A stretch of DNA of 64,000 nt, from positions 74,617 to 138,616 of the forward strand of contig JAHBMJ010005289.1 of the NCBI GenBank assembly GCA_018398765.1. Reading direction: 5' to 3'. The DNA is from Chromera velia (Eukaryota; Sar; Chromeraceae). The notes below the pieces were generated by a model, which worked only from the letters and a program-made list of their open reading frames with translations, searched no databases and had not been told where the DNA came from. A program made the position numbers and the translations under genes. This document shows, in pieces, positions 46,591 to 59,194 of the stretch (position 1 is the stretch's first letter; each line of letters begins with the position of its first letter).

Positions 46591-48179
46591 GTGCTGAACA
46601 AAGCATGCAGGGAGCCGTACTCTCAAGGAAAAGGAAAAGGAAAAGGAAGGAAGCGCAAAGAAGGGAAAAAACAGCTGAGCCTGGACAAAAAGGAAACCAC
46701 AAAATTGGGAGCCCCCAGAGAACCTCTACTCTCTTCCTCCCCGCCGACAGACGGGATAAGGCATGATGGCCTGTAGTTGCATGTGAACTTTCAACTAGGG
46801 GGCGTGCATGTAGAGGAGCTCTTCCGTCTCCTTCCTTTCCTTTCATCTGGTCCTGGCCCTTTGGCTGTGCGTTCCTTCCCCCTTTTCCCTTTCCCTGCCT
46901 GTAGAAGGAAGGGTGAGACGGACACCGGTTTTCGCCCTCTCTTTCTTCACTTCTCTCATTCCATATCTACAAGCAAGAGCGGGTATCTTTTTACTCTGCT
47001 CCTCCCTCCTTTCGACCTGCACGGTATGAGGAACCTCACTGAACCCAACTGAAGACAAAAAACGGACACGGCACGACTCGACTCGACATGACAAGAGGAT
47101 ACGGGAGGACACCAGGAACAGAGAAGAGACAAAATCAAACTGAGAACTGGACGTAGACAAACAGCAATCAGACAAGCAGGCACTGACTGAATGGACGGAA
47201 AGAGAGAAAGAGAGCGAGAGAGAGAAACTCTCGATGGAACGATTGACGGAGGGGAAAAGCGCGCCTGAAGACACCTCAAGGAATGAATCCATCGACACAC
47301 ACACACACACGCGCGCGCGTGCGCGCGCGCATACACACACGCATACCCACACTCAGCCCCCCCCCCTTCCTTCAGACTTCTCCTTTTGAGCATTCCCCCC
47401 TCCCGCTTCCGTCCCTTCTACCCCCCCTCCCCCCGAGGCCATCAAAGCTCGAGCCGGGTGCGTACTCTTCTCTAAGGTTTCTCAGTTTGATCAAACATTT
47501 TGTCAGTGAGCAAGAAGAAAAACCACGAAAAAGGCAGGCAGGCAGCCTCAGACAGTCCATCAGGATCCCATTCATTAATTCGCTCTGCAAGATCTTCTTT
47601 CTTCTTCTGCAAAGAGATTGCAGGGCAGCCCGGACATCTCCTCTCCAACGGCCTATTTGGTTTCGACCAAGCCAGCCCACCAACATGCCCAAAGAAAGCA
47701 ACAAAAACGAACCGACCGGATCAGACAACGACAGGGAGGAGCACATGATCGATCAGTCCCCCGGTCCGTCCGTCCGTCCCTCCGCAGGCCAATTGAATCA
47801 GAGCAGAACAGAGAGAGCAGAACTGCGACTCCCTTTCCTTTCCTTTCCTTTCTTATGTGAAAGGGCGGGGGAAAGCTTTTTTCTTGCACGAAATGAAATG
47901 AATGCACTCTGCTTGGACTTCATTTACTTTCGTTCCGTTCCGTTCGTTCAGCTTTCGTCTTTCAGAATCAACCCAGAACATTTCTCTGACTTCCTTCGGT
48001 ATGCATGGTTTTCTCTACCGCATCTCTCTTTCTCTCCCTCTCCCTCTGTGTGTGTGTGTGTGTGTGTTGCTGTGAAGCAAACTTCTGTGGAAAGGTGTCT
48101 GTCAGCTAGTCAGTCAGCCAAATTATTCCATCCCCTTTTCTCCTCTGTCCCCCTGTCTTTGACCTCTCTTCCACTTTGT
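44332..48179. other. Unresolved region, probably exons of a minus-strand gene plus microsatellites
   Basis: Exon-like minus-strand pieces with acceptor-type edges occur at about 47606-47540 (translating EDLAERINEWDPDGLSEA), at about 47480-47380 (EEYAPGSSFDGLGG, then a GTCTGAAG donor) and at about 47040-46910 (GFSEVPHTVQ). I could not chain them in phase. Microsatellites: (ATTC)n near 44495-44535, (GCAG)n near 46003-46025, (GACA)n near 46482-46505, (CA)n near 46556-46588, a CA/CG alternation near 47297-47342 and (GT)n near 48047-48068. The last few hundred bases are probably 3' UTR of the CCCH gene. Confidence 0.35.
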
Positions 48180-51100
48180 TCATTCCTCTTCCTCGCCTTC
48201 ACTGTCAGAATCTGAATCGTCTGAGCTCGAGTCCTCCACCACATCCTCTCCCAAACCATTGAGCTCTCCTCTCTCTTCGGCAGCAGCAGGAGGGCCCACC
48301 CCCCTCTCTCCATATCCTCGTCCGGCCTCTTTCACGGGTTGCCCTGCTGCTGCTGTGTGAGAAGGCACTCCAACCCCGCCTCCTCCCAGTCCACTTCGAT
48401 GTCCTTTCAGATTCATTTCCCCCCCTCCCCCCTGCTGCTGCTGCTGCTGCACTCGAATAACCTCTTCAGCAGTCCATTGCCCCCCCATCCCTTCCCCAAA
48501 CCATGCGGGAATCGCCAGAGCTCCCCCCGGAGGTCTGTCTGGGGTCGGAGTGGGTCCCCCACATGAATTCGGTGACGGGACCGCTCCCCTGGTGGGCTGC
48601 TGCAGGGGACTCAAAAGACCGTCAGGAAACGGAAAGGACGAAATTCCAAGCCACCCAACGCCGCCCTTCCTCTCGCTCCCATGCACAGAGGAGGAAGTGC
48701 GGGGGAGCCTGTCATGCCCACCCGCACTAGACGACAACGGACATCCGCCATCTCTTCCGCTTGTCCCCACAGGAGTCTGGCCTCCCTCCTCCCCACTTCC
48801 CCCCGCCCCGAAACCTCCAAACATGGGGGGTGATGAGGCTACTACCATATCAGATATTCCCGCTAGGCCTAGATCTCCATATGCCGCACACGAAACTGAC
48901 CCTTGCGCTTGCTGTGGCTGTTGGGAAGCCGGGTGAACCTGCTGGTCACTCCGGAACGTCTGTGCCTGGTCTAGAGCGGCAGGCACTCCTGAGCGCTGCC
49001 CGTGAGGCGAGAGCTTGGAGGGACTGAGAAACGGCGCTTGCTGCTGCTGCGGATGGAGACCTGCGTCCTGCGCAGTCTGTCCAAACTGCTTTTGCTCTCC
49101 TGAGTTTGCTTTCATAGACATCTGTAGTCTTTCCATGTGAAGGCGCACCTCTGCTCTGACTTCCTCCGGTAGCGACGCAAGCATCTTTTCGTTCTGCAGG
49201 AGGGAAGCCAGGTAGGTCAGAGACAAGGAGACAGACGCATTATGGTCATATGGAAGCGGGGGATGCTGCGCTGAGGGAGGGGGCAGGGGGGGCGGCGGGG
49301 GGGGGCAAGGTTCGTTGTGTGAATCCGATCCGTCAGTTCTCCGTTCTCTCACACTCTCTTTTCCCTCACCCCCTTGGGTAAGCGCAGCTGCCCTTTCGCT
49401 TTGATTCTCTGCCTGTACGACCAGAGAAAGACCTGGGGGAAGCATTGGGGATGCGTAGGAGGGGTGCCGTGCAGAGGGTGCCCATGAGTGTGCTGACATT
49501 CTCTGTTGTTGAGCTGCTGAGGAGGAAGAAGAGGATGACGATGAAGATGCATGGGTGGACATGGAGGTTTGCTGGGATTCTCTCTTTCCATTCTTTGTCT
49601 CTACAGAGTGAGCCTGCTGCTGCTGTTGTTGTGGGCGCATCATCCCCTCTTTCTTCTCCAAAGGAGACCCTCGTGCGCTTTCTCTCTCTCTTTCTTGCCT
49701 CTCTCCCATAGACGGGCCAAGTATAGGGTTACCGTTCGGCTGCCCCGAAAAGCTGAATTGGGCATTCGACGGACTTTCGTCCATCCACTCAGGTAGCCCG
49801 CCCCCCCCCTGTTGGCCTGTGAATCGGCCCCCCGGAGGAACGGAGGGTATGGCGGTCCCTGAACCTTGCGGGTTTCTGCTGCCTCTTTCACTTGAAGGAT
49901 GATACAGCTGCATCTTCTCCTGGTGAGGGAGTGTCACCCTGCCACCATTCATCGGATCAGCAGAGAAGGGCACGTGGGAACGTGCGCCGTCTCCGTTCGC
50001 TCCACCCAAGCAACCCGCTGTTTCGCCTGACACTTTCTCCTCCCTCTCTGTTCGTCTGCCCCCCAATGTCCCCATTTCTCTCCCACCATTCCCCCATGCA
50101 GCACCCCGTCTCTCCCTCCTTCCACCACGCGATGGTGCATCCCGAGAGCCCCACTGACTGCCCCCCGCTCCGTTCCGTTTTTGGTTTTGCTGCCAGGGGG
50201 TCTGTCGTTGCAACAGCTGCGGATGAGACGTCTGCTGCTGCTGCTGCTGCTGCTTTTGGGAGCGTCCCTTTGAAGGGAGTTGGACATCCGGGCGGCGTCC
50301 GTCTGGAGCCCCTGTTGGCGTACGAAGAGAGAGCTCGCCATCCCAACTGAAGGGGGGACAGCCCGCGTCCCCTCCCTGCATTCCATGGGGTGAGGAGCTT
50401 GGACCCGCTGATAGGTGCGGCCTTGCTGAAGCAGAATGGCGTGTTTCGGCACTCTCTCTGTCTCCGTTTCGGAGCCCTCTAGAAAGAGACCTCGGGCTTC
50501 CAGGAAGGAGACGGGAAGACAAGACAGGGGAGCGTCTCCCTCCAGCCTCTCTGGCAGGAAGGGGGTGGGCCTCTGGAAGGTTGGGGGAGGGGGATGGGGA
50601 TGCAGAGGGAGCGATGGTGGGGGAGTATCGAGAGGCAGAACAAGAAGAAGGGGCACACGCTGACGAACGCTGGCTGTGTACTTGTGTGTGTCGGGGAGGG
50701 GGGCGTTGATGCACTTGGGGGGGATGCGGGAGGGTGCCTGGAGACGGAAAGGAGACGGAACAGTCAGTGAAGGCCGAAATGAAAGTCTCTGAATTTGCAG
50801 AATGGGGAAGGGGGGGACCGGGTCTTCGCCCCCAATCACCACGAGGATCCGGTTCCCCCATATGTGGAGGAGACGGTGAATGACCTGCCGCCATCGGAGC
50901 TGAGGAGACACTGGAGGGAGGCATCCGCACCCCTCCGCTACCAGACCCTTGCCCTTGCCCCCCCGCACTCCCCGTGGTTGGGAGAGGTCCTATTGACTGT
51001 CTCTCGTAGAATGTCTTTTCTTTCTGGAGGGCAGGGGGAAGGTCCGAGGTCTCTGGACCTTGGAGGGTCTGGAAATGGATCTCCGTTCGGAGTTCCTCGG

Positions 51101-53131
51101 GGCCGTGTGCTGCATCCATCCATGCATGCATGTGCAAACGAACAGAACATCAAAGCATTGATACAAGTGACGATGAATAGTGACTCCTGACCCAAATCGC
51201 AGAGAAGAACTCTCAATAGCTTGGAAATGAATCCCTATTAAATGGATCTTCCATGACTTCCGAGTCAAGTTGTGCTTTCGTACTTCAGGGAAAGGGAGGG
51301 AGCGAGGAGGCAGACTCGGGCTAGCAGAAAGAAAAGCCGCCCAAATCAAATCCAGACGAAGATGAGACGGAGAAATGCACAAAAGCCAGCTGGACCCGCC
51401 AAGGTACCATCCCAAAACGGCGACAACGCAAGACGACTTCAAACAGCTCGCTAAAACAGGGCGGTAGTGCGGGAAGCGGAAGAGAGAAGGGCTGAGAGAC
51501 TTGAGAAACCGGGACCATACAAAAGGAAGAGAAGAATGTACAGAAACACGAAAGCGATGCCTTCTACCTGAAGGTCTGAATGACTGGCGACACAGATTGG
51601 GCGTACTGTCTTTTTTGGTTGAAGAGCACATGAAAGTCTCACACACAGACTAACCGAAGGGACAATAATAACGTGGGCAATTCGGAAAGTCCCGGCAAGG
51701 TTGCTGCAAAGACAACAGGCAAGACAGCAAAAGAGCAGAGCGAGCAAGAAGAACGGACAAATACATGAGACAATGACGAAACCAACTGAATACGAAAGCG
51801 AAGGAGGAAACGAAGGGGGAATAAAGCAATGAAAGCCATGAATGATGAAGAGAAGCAGGTAGGCAGCCATGCAATAAAGGCGGAGAAGGGGAGAGGGTCA
51901 AAACAGAGAGACACTGGGGCACAAAAAGACGGTCTCCGTGTCGAAGACCGAAAAGCAGTCGAGTGTCAATTCTCGAGCGAGCAATTCCACCCAGCCTCTT
52001 TTCGTTTTTCTTAGTGAATCGATTGCTCCACTGCATGGCTGACTGACTGACTGTTTTGTACACAGTTGGATGAAACATCTGCTCCTCCTTCGAATGCGAG
52101 TACATGCACTGCAGACCGGAAGAGTTAGCAGACAAGGGGGCAAAGATGCTTGTGCAAAGAGCGGACAAGAGTGGTTTCTTCCGCATAGGCGTGCGACAAC
52201 GATTGGAGAGGCACAAGAATAACAAGTAACAAAAGGAATCTCAGAGGAAAATGCAGAGGGGGGACAGGAGACAATGGCGACGCGAGACAAGACATGGAGA
52301 AGTTGAGGTGTCCTTTGCTGATGTAAATCGAAAAGAGAATGTGAAGAGACCGATAAGTTCTGTTGTGGGAGTCTCCTTGCTTCCACTGCCTCAGAGGATG
52401 CAGCCACACGAAACAACGGAGAAACCTCTTTCTCGGAATTGCCTCACTATCCACCAATGGACACCTTTTTCAGCCACGGACTGAGCACTGACCAGTCTCC
52501 CCCTCTTGCAGTGGTTGTGCACCCTCATTTGCCCCTTAGACACTTTGAAGAGGACATTCGGACACAGTTGGGCCCTGCAGCCGACATGGAGTTGCAGGGA
52601 GGAAGCAATGAAAGAAGAAAGGACGGCAGTTTTACTGCACCGTCAAGGAGACGGACAAGGACCGACCCAGCCTCCCACTGGTTTCAAGGCAGAAGGCAGG
52701 CCCACATAGCAAATGTGTGCACCACAAAAGTCTCCATCGAAACATTCGCCTGGAAAATTTGCTTGCCAATCCTGAGCGTCCGTCCGTCTGACTGTGTCTG
52801 TGTGGGGCTGATGACTTTGTCAGTCTGGCCAGGTGGATTCATCCTCCTACAGTGTGCAGAAAGCCAGGAGAAAACCAAGTTGATGAAACAAAATAAACAC
52901 TGCCGCTCACGCAACTGCTTACCTGTACGCATGTATTGCTGGGTTCCGCTTCTTCCAGCTGACACAGTGAGAGAAAGGACAGGACTCTTTAAAGGGGCAG
53001 TCGCCTTCCCTTAATTGCTGTTCACATACTTGAGTTCTGAACTTCATCAGCTGTTCCAAAGACATGTGACGAGGGAAGACGTTCCTCCCTCCCCCACTGG
53101 GCATGGGGGCGTAGGAGGAGGAAGACGCCAT
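48180..53131 (-). CDS. Triple CCCH zinc-finger RNA-binding protein with long disordered tail (1108 aa)
   Basis: Five exons: 53131-52923, 52574-52493, 52108-52052, 51703-51655 and 51109-48180. The sum is exactly 1109 codons and three fingers are completed across or beside the joints. ZF1 is C36-x8-C45-x5-C51-x3-H55. ZF2 is C74-x17-C92-x5-C98-x3-H102, with its last Cys and His coming from exon 3. ZF3 is C119-x5-C125-x4-C130-x3-H134, whose CPFAHGPEELR is split between exons 4 and 5. Such fingers bind AU-rich or other single-stranded mRNA. The remaining 970 or so residues are Gln/Ser/Pro/Gly-rich with poly-Gln and poly-Ser runs and end in an acidic Ser-Asp-Glu tail, probably for protein contacts or condensates. 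An ATG 36 codons upstream exists, but an acceptor-like sequence lies between, so 53131 was chosen. Donors of exons 2 and 3 are GTCAGT. Confidence 0.88.
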
Positions 53132-53841
53132 CCCTTTCCGTCGTTTCTCCAACCTCCTGTCAGAAGTCAGAGAAAGAATCAATTCAAGAATTAAGTCACT
53201 ATGGGAAATAGGGACGCAAAAACTGTCCAAGCGCTCCACGAGCTTCGTAATCTCATGCGAGACACTGCAGACGGAGAAAGCGAAGAGACGGGCAGGAATG
53301 GGTCTTACAATGTCTTACAGACTGCTGGGAAGGACCGTGAGCCCACGTACGTGGTTGAAGGTGCGCGTTCAGTGTGGGAAAGAGGAGGAGACTGCATGTC
53401 AGAGTTTCGAGACGCCAACTTCCGCTTTTTGGTTTTCGCTTTTCCGGGCCATTCATCCCACAACTTTCCGGGGCCATATGGCGTAGACGGCCCGCATATA
53501 CGGCCGCGGAATGCATGCCGCGCGCGATATGCCGCGCGGATGGCCCGGCGCGGGCATGATCTATTGAATGATTTTGCTTCTGATATGTATCTTCCGATCT
53601 GCTTTTGGTTTGCAAATGCTTATTAATTAATACAAAGGAAGAGATTGGAAAATATTGGAAAGTGTTCTTCGCAATTGAAATTTGTGCGACGCCCTACCGC
53701 AGAAGGCGTGTGCGGATCTTTTTCTTCTCTTGGGGTGCCGCGCGTTTTCAGTTGCATTACTTCAATCAAGAGACGGCAAGAGGGTTCCTGGTTGGTGGTG
53801 GTTGGCGGTTCGAATGCGGTAATTTCGATTCAGACGAAAGA
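53132..53841. promoter_or_regulatory. Divergent promoter region with GC-rich palindromic island
   Basis: The 710 bp between the CCCH gene start (minus) and the UBL gene start (plus) contain an island at 53470-53558 with GGCCCGCATATACGGCCGCGG, CCGCGGA at 53504-53510, ATGCATGC and GCCGCGCG repeats. The island lies 373 bp from one ATG and 332 bp from the other. A bidirectional promoter is inferred. Confidence 0.5.
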
Positions 53842-56419
53842 ATGAGGATTTTCGTTAAGAATTCGGCGGGCACGACAGTGAGCGTGAATGTTAATCCATC
53901 AGATACCATCGCGTGTCTGAAAACGAAACTTTCTGAACAAAATGGATACTCCTTCAAGCGGCAGAGGATGACCTTTGCGCACGAAGCTCTTGAGAACACT
54001 TGTACCCTGTCTGACTACAACATCAAGAGGGACTCCACCATTGACTTGGTTGTCCGCCCAGGGATGGATGTCTTTGTAAAGACTTTGTCTGGCAAGACCA
54101 TTACCCTTGAGGTGCAGCCTTCCGACTCCATAGAAAACCTGAAGGCGCAAATTCAGTACAAGCACGGAATCCCTCCTGATCAGCAGCGCCTGATCTTCTC
54201 AAGCAGGCAGCTCGAGGACGGGCGTACCCTCGCCGACTGCGACATTCGGAGGGACGCAATCCTGCATCTGGTCCTCCGACTGCGTGGACAGGGTTGCCTT
54301 GCTTCGATCCAGTCCACTGAGGACTCTCTGTTGGCAATCAGCATGGAATTGTCAAACATGTCTGTTGTGACGGCGAAAACCGTCTCTTCCGACGATCGAG
54401 GTCCGTTGATAGCCATTTCAGACCTCTGTGGTGACACTTGAATTTAATGAATTTTTCAAAAACCGATCTCTTGCAAAGTTGGAGCCCAAAGTCGTGCTGT
54501 AAGATCACCTAGCTCGGAAACTTGTGCATGTGGGTGTATGTGTCGATTGAGATCTGCTTCGAGACATTCCAGACTTCTGGCCTGAACTTCACGTTTTTCC
54601 CGAAGATTTTCAAAAGGCTTTGCACATTTCTCATCCTGCAGGTCCGCTTCGCATCATCCCAGGCTCCTCGGGGGTGCCTGTACCTGGGATTTTTCCCCGA
54701 AGCATGTCCCGCATCTCCTTCTTCAGACCCGTTGCAGGCAGTGTTCGCGTAACTCCCGAGTTCCCAGGCTATGTCGAGCTGCACACAGAAAGAAGGCGAA
54801 AGGTTCTCGTTCACCTAACCCCCTCCTCCGACAAAGTCATCAGGCCTGTCGAAATTGACCCTTGCCCGACAGCCGCAGCACAGTGGTTAGACCAGACGCT
54901 GGATGCTTGTGCATTTGCGCTCGATGTACCACGGGAGGCTCTCGCAGGTGTGTTGGTTCGGCGGGCCTCCGGTGTGTGGGTCCGCATCCGCACAGATGCC
55001 GACCTGTTCCATATGAGCAACACTCGGCACATTGCGCTGGTCCCAAAACGTCGAATTGAGGTACAGAAACTCAGCGGTGAGGTGTGCACCACCTACGTCG
55101 AAGAAGAGACTGTCACCCTCGCACGGCTGCAGAGCCAGCTGCAGAGAGAGCTTCGCCTCACAGAACCCCCCACCCTCCAAGTGAAGTTCGACGGTCCCGA
55201 GCATGCCGCCTGTCCCTACAGGGGTGTGTATGCCATCCGATCTGATGCCGAGCTAAAAAGGGCTCTAGGAGACGGAGTATTGCTGCATCTGCCGGGTGCA
55301 GGAGAGGCTCAGGCTGAGACAGGGGAGGTGGAGATTGGTGAGATTTCACAGCTCCGCTTCCCCCGCCTTCCCCTAGTAGACGTAGCAGCTCTCCGTCTCG
55401 CCCCCCCCCTGAACCCCTTGCCTCAGTGGGGCGCGGCAGGGGATGCAGCGACGGTCGACTTCTTCCGCACCCATGGGTGGGTGATCGTGAAGCTGTCCCG
55501 TCAGGACTCCGAGGTTCTTCCGGGTCACATGCGTGATTTCTTTGATAGCATAGAGCTTGCCAGAAAGAGAGCGCTGGCCATGGAGCCAGTCTGAGACGAC
55601 CGTGCAGCAGGATGGCACCAGATGTCAGACTCACACATGGGGAAGGAAGTTGTAAAGGTGAGAGAGACGGCTGCACATGCCTCTACCCCCGAAATGCAGA
55701 AAATAGTGAGGAGTCACTTTGCGCCCATTAAGGGCATTGCGCTGCAAATTGCCCGAAAGTTCCTGACGGGTCTGGGCTTTACAGCTCAGCAGTTCAATTC
55801 GACCTTCATTGGCCCTGCAGGGGGGGCAGAGCAAGCTCCGTACAGCTCGTTCTTTGAAGCCTTCCGATACAGCAGCAACCCCCTGTCCCTCGCGTCAGTC
55901 GATTCCGCAGAGGCCTTCATTGCCTCAGAGGCCCACTTTGACATCGGGTGCATCACAGTGACCACAGCGTCCTCGTTGGGGTGGGGGAATCCGATGCAGC
56001 TGCTGTCCTCGCGTGGGAGTGGGGCCTCTTCGTAGGTCGACGCGGAGGGCCTAATCCGCGCGGCAGACGTGGAAGAGCGGGCCACTGCGGAGACGGACAC
56101 AGCGTGCCGTCACGTTCTTGCGTTTGCGGGTGAGACGCTTGATTACATGACGAGGGGTCAGGTGCCAAAGGTAGAGCACAGGGTGGTCATGTCGAGGGCG
56201 GGGCTCCCGAGGTACTCGAGCATCTTCGAGCTGCTGCCTCTGACTGACAGAGCGCTCCCTCGGCTGCAGATTGCAGAGCCAGAGGACGCCCCTGAGAGCG
56301 AAGTGAGTGGGGGCGCGGGGAGACAGAGAGAGTGGTCGTCACAGGAGCTGACAGGCCGTGAGGTCTTTCAGATGCGTAGCATGGGGCGCTCCTCTGTCAA
56401 TTGGGAGATGCACCACTGA
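53842..56419 (+). CDS. Ubiquitin-like domains fused to a 2-oxoglutarate/Fe(II) oxygenase-like region, two in-frame stops
   Basis: Exon 1 is 53842-54430 and joins in phase to 54642 onward. UBL1 (residues 1-73) is divergent. UBL2 (75-150) is close to ubiquitin and keeps Leu8, Ile44, His68 and Val70, but has Gln29, Arg48, Arg63 and ends LRLRGQ without the processing diglycine. Two further segments of about 80 residues (from about 54770 and 55060) look like diverged beta-grasp or PB1 folds. The last part (about 55460-56350) matches isopenicillin-N-synthase-like dioxygenases: [12 protein letters not shown], the HFD iron-binding pair in [10 protein letters not shown], then [11 protein letters not shown] and VEHRVV with RYSS as the 2-oxoglutarate-binding Arg-x-Ser. 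TGA at 55592-55594 and TAG at 56033-56035 break this region while the frame continues. Either introns of 33 and 78 nt remove them or the oxygenase is a pseudogene. Whether UBL and oxygenase share one transcript is not proven. Confidence 0.6.
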
Positions 56420-59170
56420 TGCCCGGGTCGATCTCGCGAGATACGGTCAACGGACGAGGACTCGTGTCTGCATGACGGCATGCGCATCTGTGCCTGTATA
56501 TACGTGTTTGGTTGACGGGCTGCATTTGCATGAATGAAATGGTTAATTCCCTTCAATCCTAGTTCTCCTTTTGATTCTGCATGCCGTGAGGGAGGCAGCT
56601 TTGAAGTCTGTATGCGTGCATCTCTGCCGTTCTATCGCATTCTCCATCCTTTGGCGATTGCGTGTTCCCTCGGTCCTTTCCGTCTGTCTTCCCTCTGAAT
56701 GGGCACTCACAATTAAGCACTCAAGAACTTTTATGTTGTTCCCCCCCCTGAGCCCGCCAAAAAGGATCCTCATTGTCAGTGACACGGTCAGTCTGACACT
56801 AGGTCTGACAGTGTATCGCAGCATGTGCATGCATGCATGCATGGATGTTGAATTGATAGATTTTGTTTCCTCGGTATATGATACCGTCTAAGATACCGTA
56901 CATCATGGTTGACTCGGATCGACGACAGCTCAATGAAGTACCCAGCCGATTCTCAGGCCGATTGTCTTAAAGTATTCCTAGAAGTATTCGCTTAATTGGT
57001 TGGCCGGGAAATAAACCCTAGAATAAACCTAGGCATAAACCTAGAAAGAAACTTATGTATTTTTGGATTTTATGATAAAGCCTGGGATAACTTGAAAGCA
57101 CTCACTCTGGCACTTAGTTGCTAGCCCACATACTAGAGTCTAGAGGCACTAGGCCACTGGCAGTGCCAGTGAAATAGTCTGAAACTCTAGCCAAACCTAA
57201 GGCTGTTCTAGAGGCTGTTACCCAGCAACCATGCCTAGAACCATGCACGCATCATTTTAACTAGCATTCTAATAGCATTCTAAGCATTATTATCATTAAA
57301 ATTAAATTAATTAATTATTAGGGTGGTAGAGGAATGCAGAGCTCTACCAATCCTTAGAATCTTGTAGTGTTACACACTAGGTTACACATTAAAGTGTACA
57401 TAATTTTTTCTTAAAAACTATAAAAAGTTAGAGGCTTAAACTGATAATATTCTAGATAATATTTAATGTTTTCGTAAAGATCTTTTACTAGACTTTTAGC
57501 CTAGCTTTAATGATGATGATGATGAGGTGACTTAACCCACCAGCCATTGTGTTCCAATGGCAAAGGGCAGTCTGTAAGCATTCATGTCATATTGCAAGCT
57601 AGGAGTACGCTAGCGAATGCTCATCTAAAGCGGCCGAACTTTAGGACTACTAGCTAGCAGAACACTGCTCCCCAGGATCGATCAGTCTGGTCCTAGGCAT
57701 GCAGCAATGAGGGCACTGGCCTTTTGGACGTCCCTCTGAAGAAGAAGTGAGAAGTACCGCCTTACCCGCTCCTTGGCCTGCCCCACCCCCCTATCCCCTC
57801 GGGCTTCCTGTCTCTCTCCATGTTCAGATACTTCTTCTATCGACATACGCTCCAGTCGTCTATATCAAAGATCACTCAGTCTCTTCCGTGGCCTCTCCGT
57901 TCGGACACAAATTGTTAGACGGTGAATCAGATCGTCAATCAATTTCTTCCAACTTTTCTCTTCATAGGCTTTGCAAATTGATTCAACCCCCCCCCCATGG
58001 TTTGCTTAAATAGCTTTTAGCATTATCAGTTTGAGCTTCTCATCTTTTATACTTTTTGCAAAACAATTATGCACATTTCAATATATAACACTACAAGATT
58101 GCACCATGTAGAGCCAAATTAGTGTGAGTTCGTACTGTCATATGTGAATGAGTCAATGCACTATAGGTTAATAAACCAATTAACATTGCATGTTATGCCC
58201 CATGGTTGGCCAGAGCCTAAGTCGTGGCTCACCGGCCTAAGCAGCGGCCTTAACCGCCTCAATTTAATTCATTCAATTCATTAAATTGAAATTAATTTTA
58301 TCATGTTGTGTTCCGTCTCGACGCGGCCTATACAGTTATCCCAGCATACCCCTCCCTGCGCGGTGTGGGTCATCAGTACGATGCTCTCCATAAATGCTGT
58401 AGCCAACTGATTGCTAGGCTGATTGATGGAATGAACTAATTAAGTCCTTTTTCCTGACCAATGTCCTGACTGACAGACTCACGTGACCGCGATCTATAGA
58501 TCCGTCAGGATTCTATCAGGGTATCAAATTAGGTTTTAACCTAACCTAACCTAATTAGCCTTAAAGTAAAAAAAACCTAGGCTAGAACTTATAGGTTACG
58601 TTACTAACCTAGGCTAGAACCTAGGTTACCAACCTAGATAATTTCAATGCAAGGATGCGATTCTTATATACAGATATGAAATATGATCATACTAAGTAGG
58701 ATTGGCCTCTTGCACCAATCATGTAACCAATGTCAAGTGTTCAACGCTTTCACCTAGAAACATCTGTATAAATCGATCGGAACTCATTGAAACCTAGATC
58801 CACTCCTCCGCAAAAACTGTATATCAAACTTAAAATTATCATTAAACTCTAGATTAAACTAGTCATTAAACTTCTAATAATTAAAATATTTCAAATTCAC
58901 ATTCATCCAATATTGCTACCAGCGAGAACTCAGAACAGTAAACAGGACAGAAAGAAAAGGCGGAAGAAGAACAGGCTAGACGCTAGAAACAAACTTTAAG
59001 TCAATGCCCCCCTAAAAATTTAATTATTTTTCTATAGTATTTTTTTTTATTGTATGTACAGTTTGTAATACCAGGCTTACTACTATACTTGCTGTGCGAG
59101 TCACAGTGTGACAAACTAGCTGATAACTAGGCTGAGAAAAGCCTAGACAAAAGCAACTCAGGCTGCTAGA
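56420..59170. other. AT-rich intergenic DNA
   Basis: 3' flank of the UBL-oxygenase gene with an ATGCATGC run at 56826-56842, followed by AT-rich DNA with (GAT)n near 57512-57526 and many short direct repeats of CTAGG/CCTAG type. The open frame at 57747-58013 has no support. A dispersed repeat lies at 58190-58262. No gene seen. Confidence 0.6.
58190..58262 (+). repeat. Dispersed repeat copy 2 (TTGGCCAGAGCCTAAGT)
   Basis: Related in order and orientation to 30969-31040, with CTTAACCGC at its 3' side. Unrecognised family. Confidence 0.6.
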
Positions 59171-59194
59171 GCGACTCCTACACCAATCCTATAG

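Noticed and set aside
47283-48215. 310-codon plus-strand open frame
   Set aside because: No ATG-context support, low complexity with microsatellites, and it overlaps the 3' end of the CCCH gene on the other strand.
49949-50968. 339-codon minus-strand open frame inside the CCCH gene
   Set aside because: Alternative-frame shadow of the disordered tail; the spliced main frame is proven by the zinc fingers.
58190-58262. tRNA-derived SINE suggested by the GCCAGAGCCTAAGT motif
   Set aside because: No A box/B box pair or cloverleaf could be drawn; recorded only as a dispersed repeat.
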